A stretch of DNA of 5,945 nt, taken from NCBI GenBank assembly GCA_024643595.1, contig JAHEMS010000236.1:1-5945 (forward strand). Reading direction: 5' to 3'. Position numbers and translations under genes: made by a program. Below the pieces are notes generated by a model. That model saw only the letters and a program-made list of their open reading frames with translations. It had not been told where the DNA came from and made no database searches. How positions within the stretch are numbered: the first letter of the stretch is position 1; the number at the start of each line of letters is the position of its first letter. This stretch comes from Bacteroidota bacterium. Lineage in GTDB: Bacteria; Bacteroidota; Bacteroidia; Cytophagales; Cyclobacteriaceae. This document shows positions 5,252 through 5,945 of this stretch, piece after piece.

Positions 5252-5945
5252 CTTTTGCCAGAGACAAGTACTCGCACCAGCTTCATCAATTCTGCCTCGT
5301 TATTATAGAGATGGGGAGAAACACGAATGGCTTCTCCCCGAAAGGAAACTGAGATCTTATTTTTCTGCAATGATTTTTTTATTTTTTCCGGTTGAGTATG
5401 ATTTGGCAATCGTAGCCCGAACAAATGGTGACCTCTTTGTTTATCATGCTCTATCCAATAACCTGCTTCCCGTAATAAATCAATTGGCTTGTGCGTGATG
5501 CTTGCGCAATGCTTCTGAATGGCGCTCGGCTTCCATTGATTGATTTGCTTCAATGCCTCGAGCAACATTGGCACCAGAATAAAGTTGCTATGTTCGCCTA
5601 CCTCATATCGCAATGATCCTGGCTGATAGTGAGATTCATAATTTACCAGGCCTGCAAAGTTTTCACTATGAAGCCGGTTAATCCAATTTTCTTCCACTGG
5701 TTTCCCCTTATCAAAATACTCACCATAGTAGGCGAGTCCCAGAGAATAAGGACCCATTAGCCACTTGTATCCGGCACAGATCAATGCGTCGGGTCGAATT
5801 TCATTGATATCAAAAGGTAGTGCGCCTACGGATTGAGTTCCGTCAATGATAAGGAGAGCTCCCACATCCTTCGTACGCTTTCGTATTTCGAGCAGGTTAA
5901 ATAAAGTGCCATCAGCCCAATGGACATTCCCTATGGCAACCACTT
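5248..5945 (-). CDS. Class V aminotransferase-fold PLP enzyme (NifS/CsdA-like), N-terminus outside window
   Basis: The visible 232 codons are the C-terminal part of a protein normally about 370-400 residues long. The frame is open through the right edge, and the GTG at 5943-5941 is an internal valine, not a start. Counting from that codon, features are VHWADGTLFNL (7-17), the PLP-ring aspartate and following Q in IIDGTQSVGALPFD (D34, Q37), and the Schiff-base lysine K60 in AGYKWLMGPY (codon at 5766-5764). The C-terminal FRGEAIRVSPHLYNN carries the substrate-carboxylate-type arginine. Cysteine desulfurases have R-x-G-H-H-C in the corresponding loop; here the loop reads SFRGEAIR and lacks cysteine, so desulfurase activity is unlikely. 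Alternatives within the fold are a lyase, epimerase, kynureninase-like or aminotransferase activity on a small amino-acid-like compound. It is the first visible gene of the operon, and the promoter lies outside the window. Confidence 0.9.
   Translation of the reverse strand, partial: VVAIGNVHWADGTLFNLLEIRKRTKDVGALLIIDGTQSVGALPFDINEIRPDALICAGYKWLMGPYSLGLAYYGEYFDKGKPVEENWINRLHSENFAGLVNYESHYQPGSLRYEVGEHSNFILVPMLLEALKQINQWKPSAIQKHCASITHKPIDLLREAGYWIEHDKQRGHHLFGLRLPNHTQPEKIKKSLQKNKISVSFRGEAIRVSPHLYNNEAELMKLVRVLVSGKR

Noticed and set aside
5169..5498. Plus-strand open frame of 109 codons spanning the permease/aminotransferase junction
   Set aside because: It is antisense to two well-supported minus-strand genes and shows no domain.
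5941..5943. GTG as a start codon for the aminotransferase-fold gene
   Set aside because: It would begin the protein just before the PLP-binding core, deleting the N-terminal part of the fold; the frame continues through the window edge, so this is an internal valine.
1..5945. Search by eye for mobile elements, CRISPR arrays, toxin-antitoxin pairs, tRNA genes and long repeats
   Set aside because: No transposase, integrase, spaced direct repeats, terminal inverted repeats, cloverleaf-like sequence or small gene pair was found; the genes look like ordinary chromosomal content.

Overview
The window looks like chromosomal DNA of a member of the Bacteroidota, probably an environmental Cytophagales-type bacterium; the order is an inference. 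Four signs support the phylum. There is a good -33/-7 promoter of the TTG-N21-TAnnTTTG type at 2102-2133. All three predicted signal peptides end Ala|Gln, which is the 'Q-rule' known for Bacteroidota signal peptidase I substrates. Translation starts sit behind AT-rich leaders with little Shine-Dalgarno sequence. The sulfatase has a C-x-A-x-R maturation motif. No RNA gene, CRISPR array, insertion sequence, phage gene or integration site is visible, and no stretch longer than about 195 bases lacks a gene.

Layout from left to right. A DinB-fold metalloprotein gene (435 to 1, minus strand) runs off the left edge. Divergent from it, across a 194-base AT-rich spacer, is an exported formylglycine sulfatase (630-2066, plus). 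After a 113-base spacer with its own promoter come a 2H phosphoesterase ('2'-5' RNA ligase' family) gene starting at GTG 2180, and 41 bases later an exported TolB-like beta-propeller protein (2773-3639, plus). These two may share a transcript.

The right half is a minus-strand operon, read from the right edge inward. A class V PLP-dependent aminotransferase-fold enzyme (its N-terminal part lies outside the window) overlaps by 4 bases (ATGA) a ten-helix EamA/DMT-family permease. This is followed 20 bases later by an exported protein made of two YCII-like domains. The operon ends only 2 bases from the stop of the oppositely oriented propeller gene.

How the genes work together: the tight aminotransferase/permease junction suggests coupled handling of a small amino-acid-like metabolite, but no substrate can be read from the sequence. 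The sulfatase stands alone, with no SusC/SusD pair, glycoside hydrolase or maturase in view. I see no convincing new multi-gene system. The less ordinary items are the secreted tandem-YCII protein, the cysteine-less NifS-like enzyme coupled to a permease, and the orphan C-x-A-x-R sulfatase.
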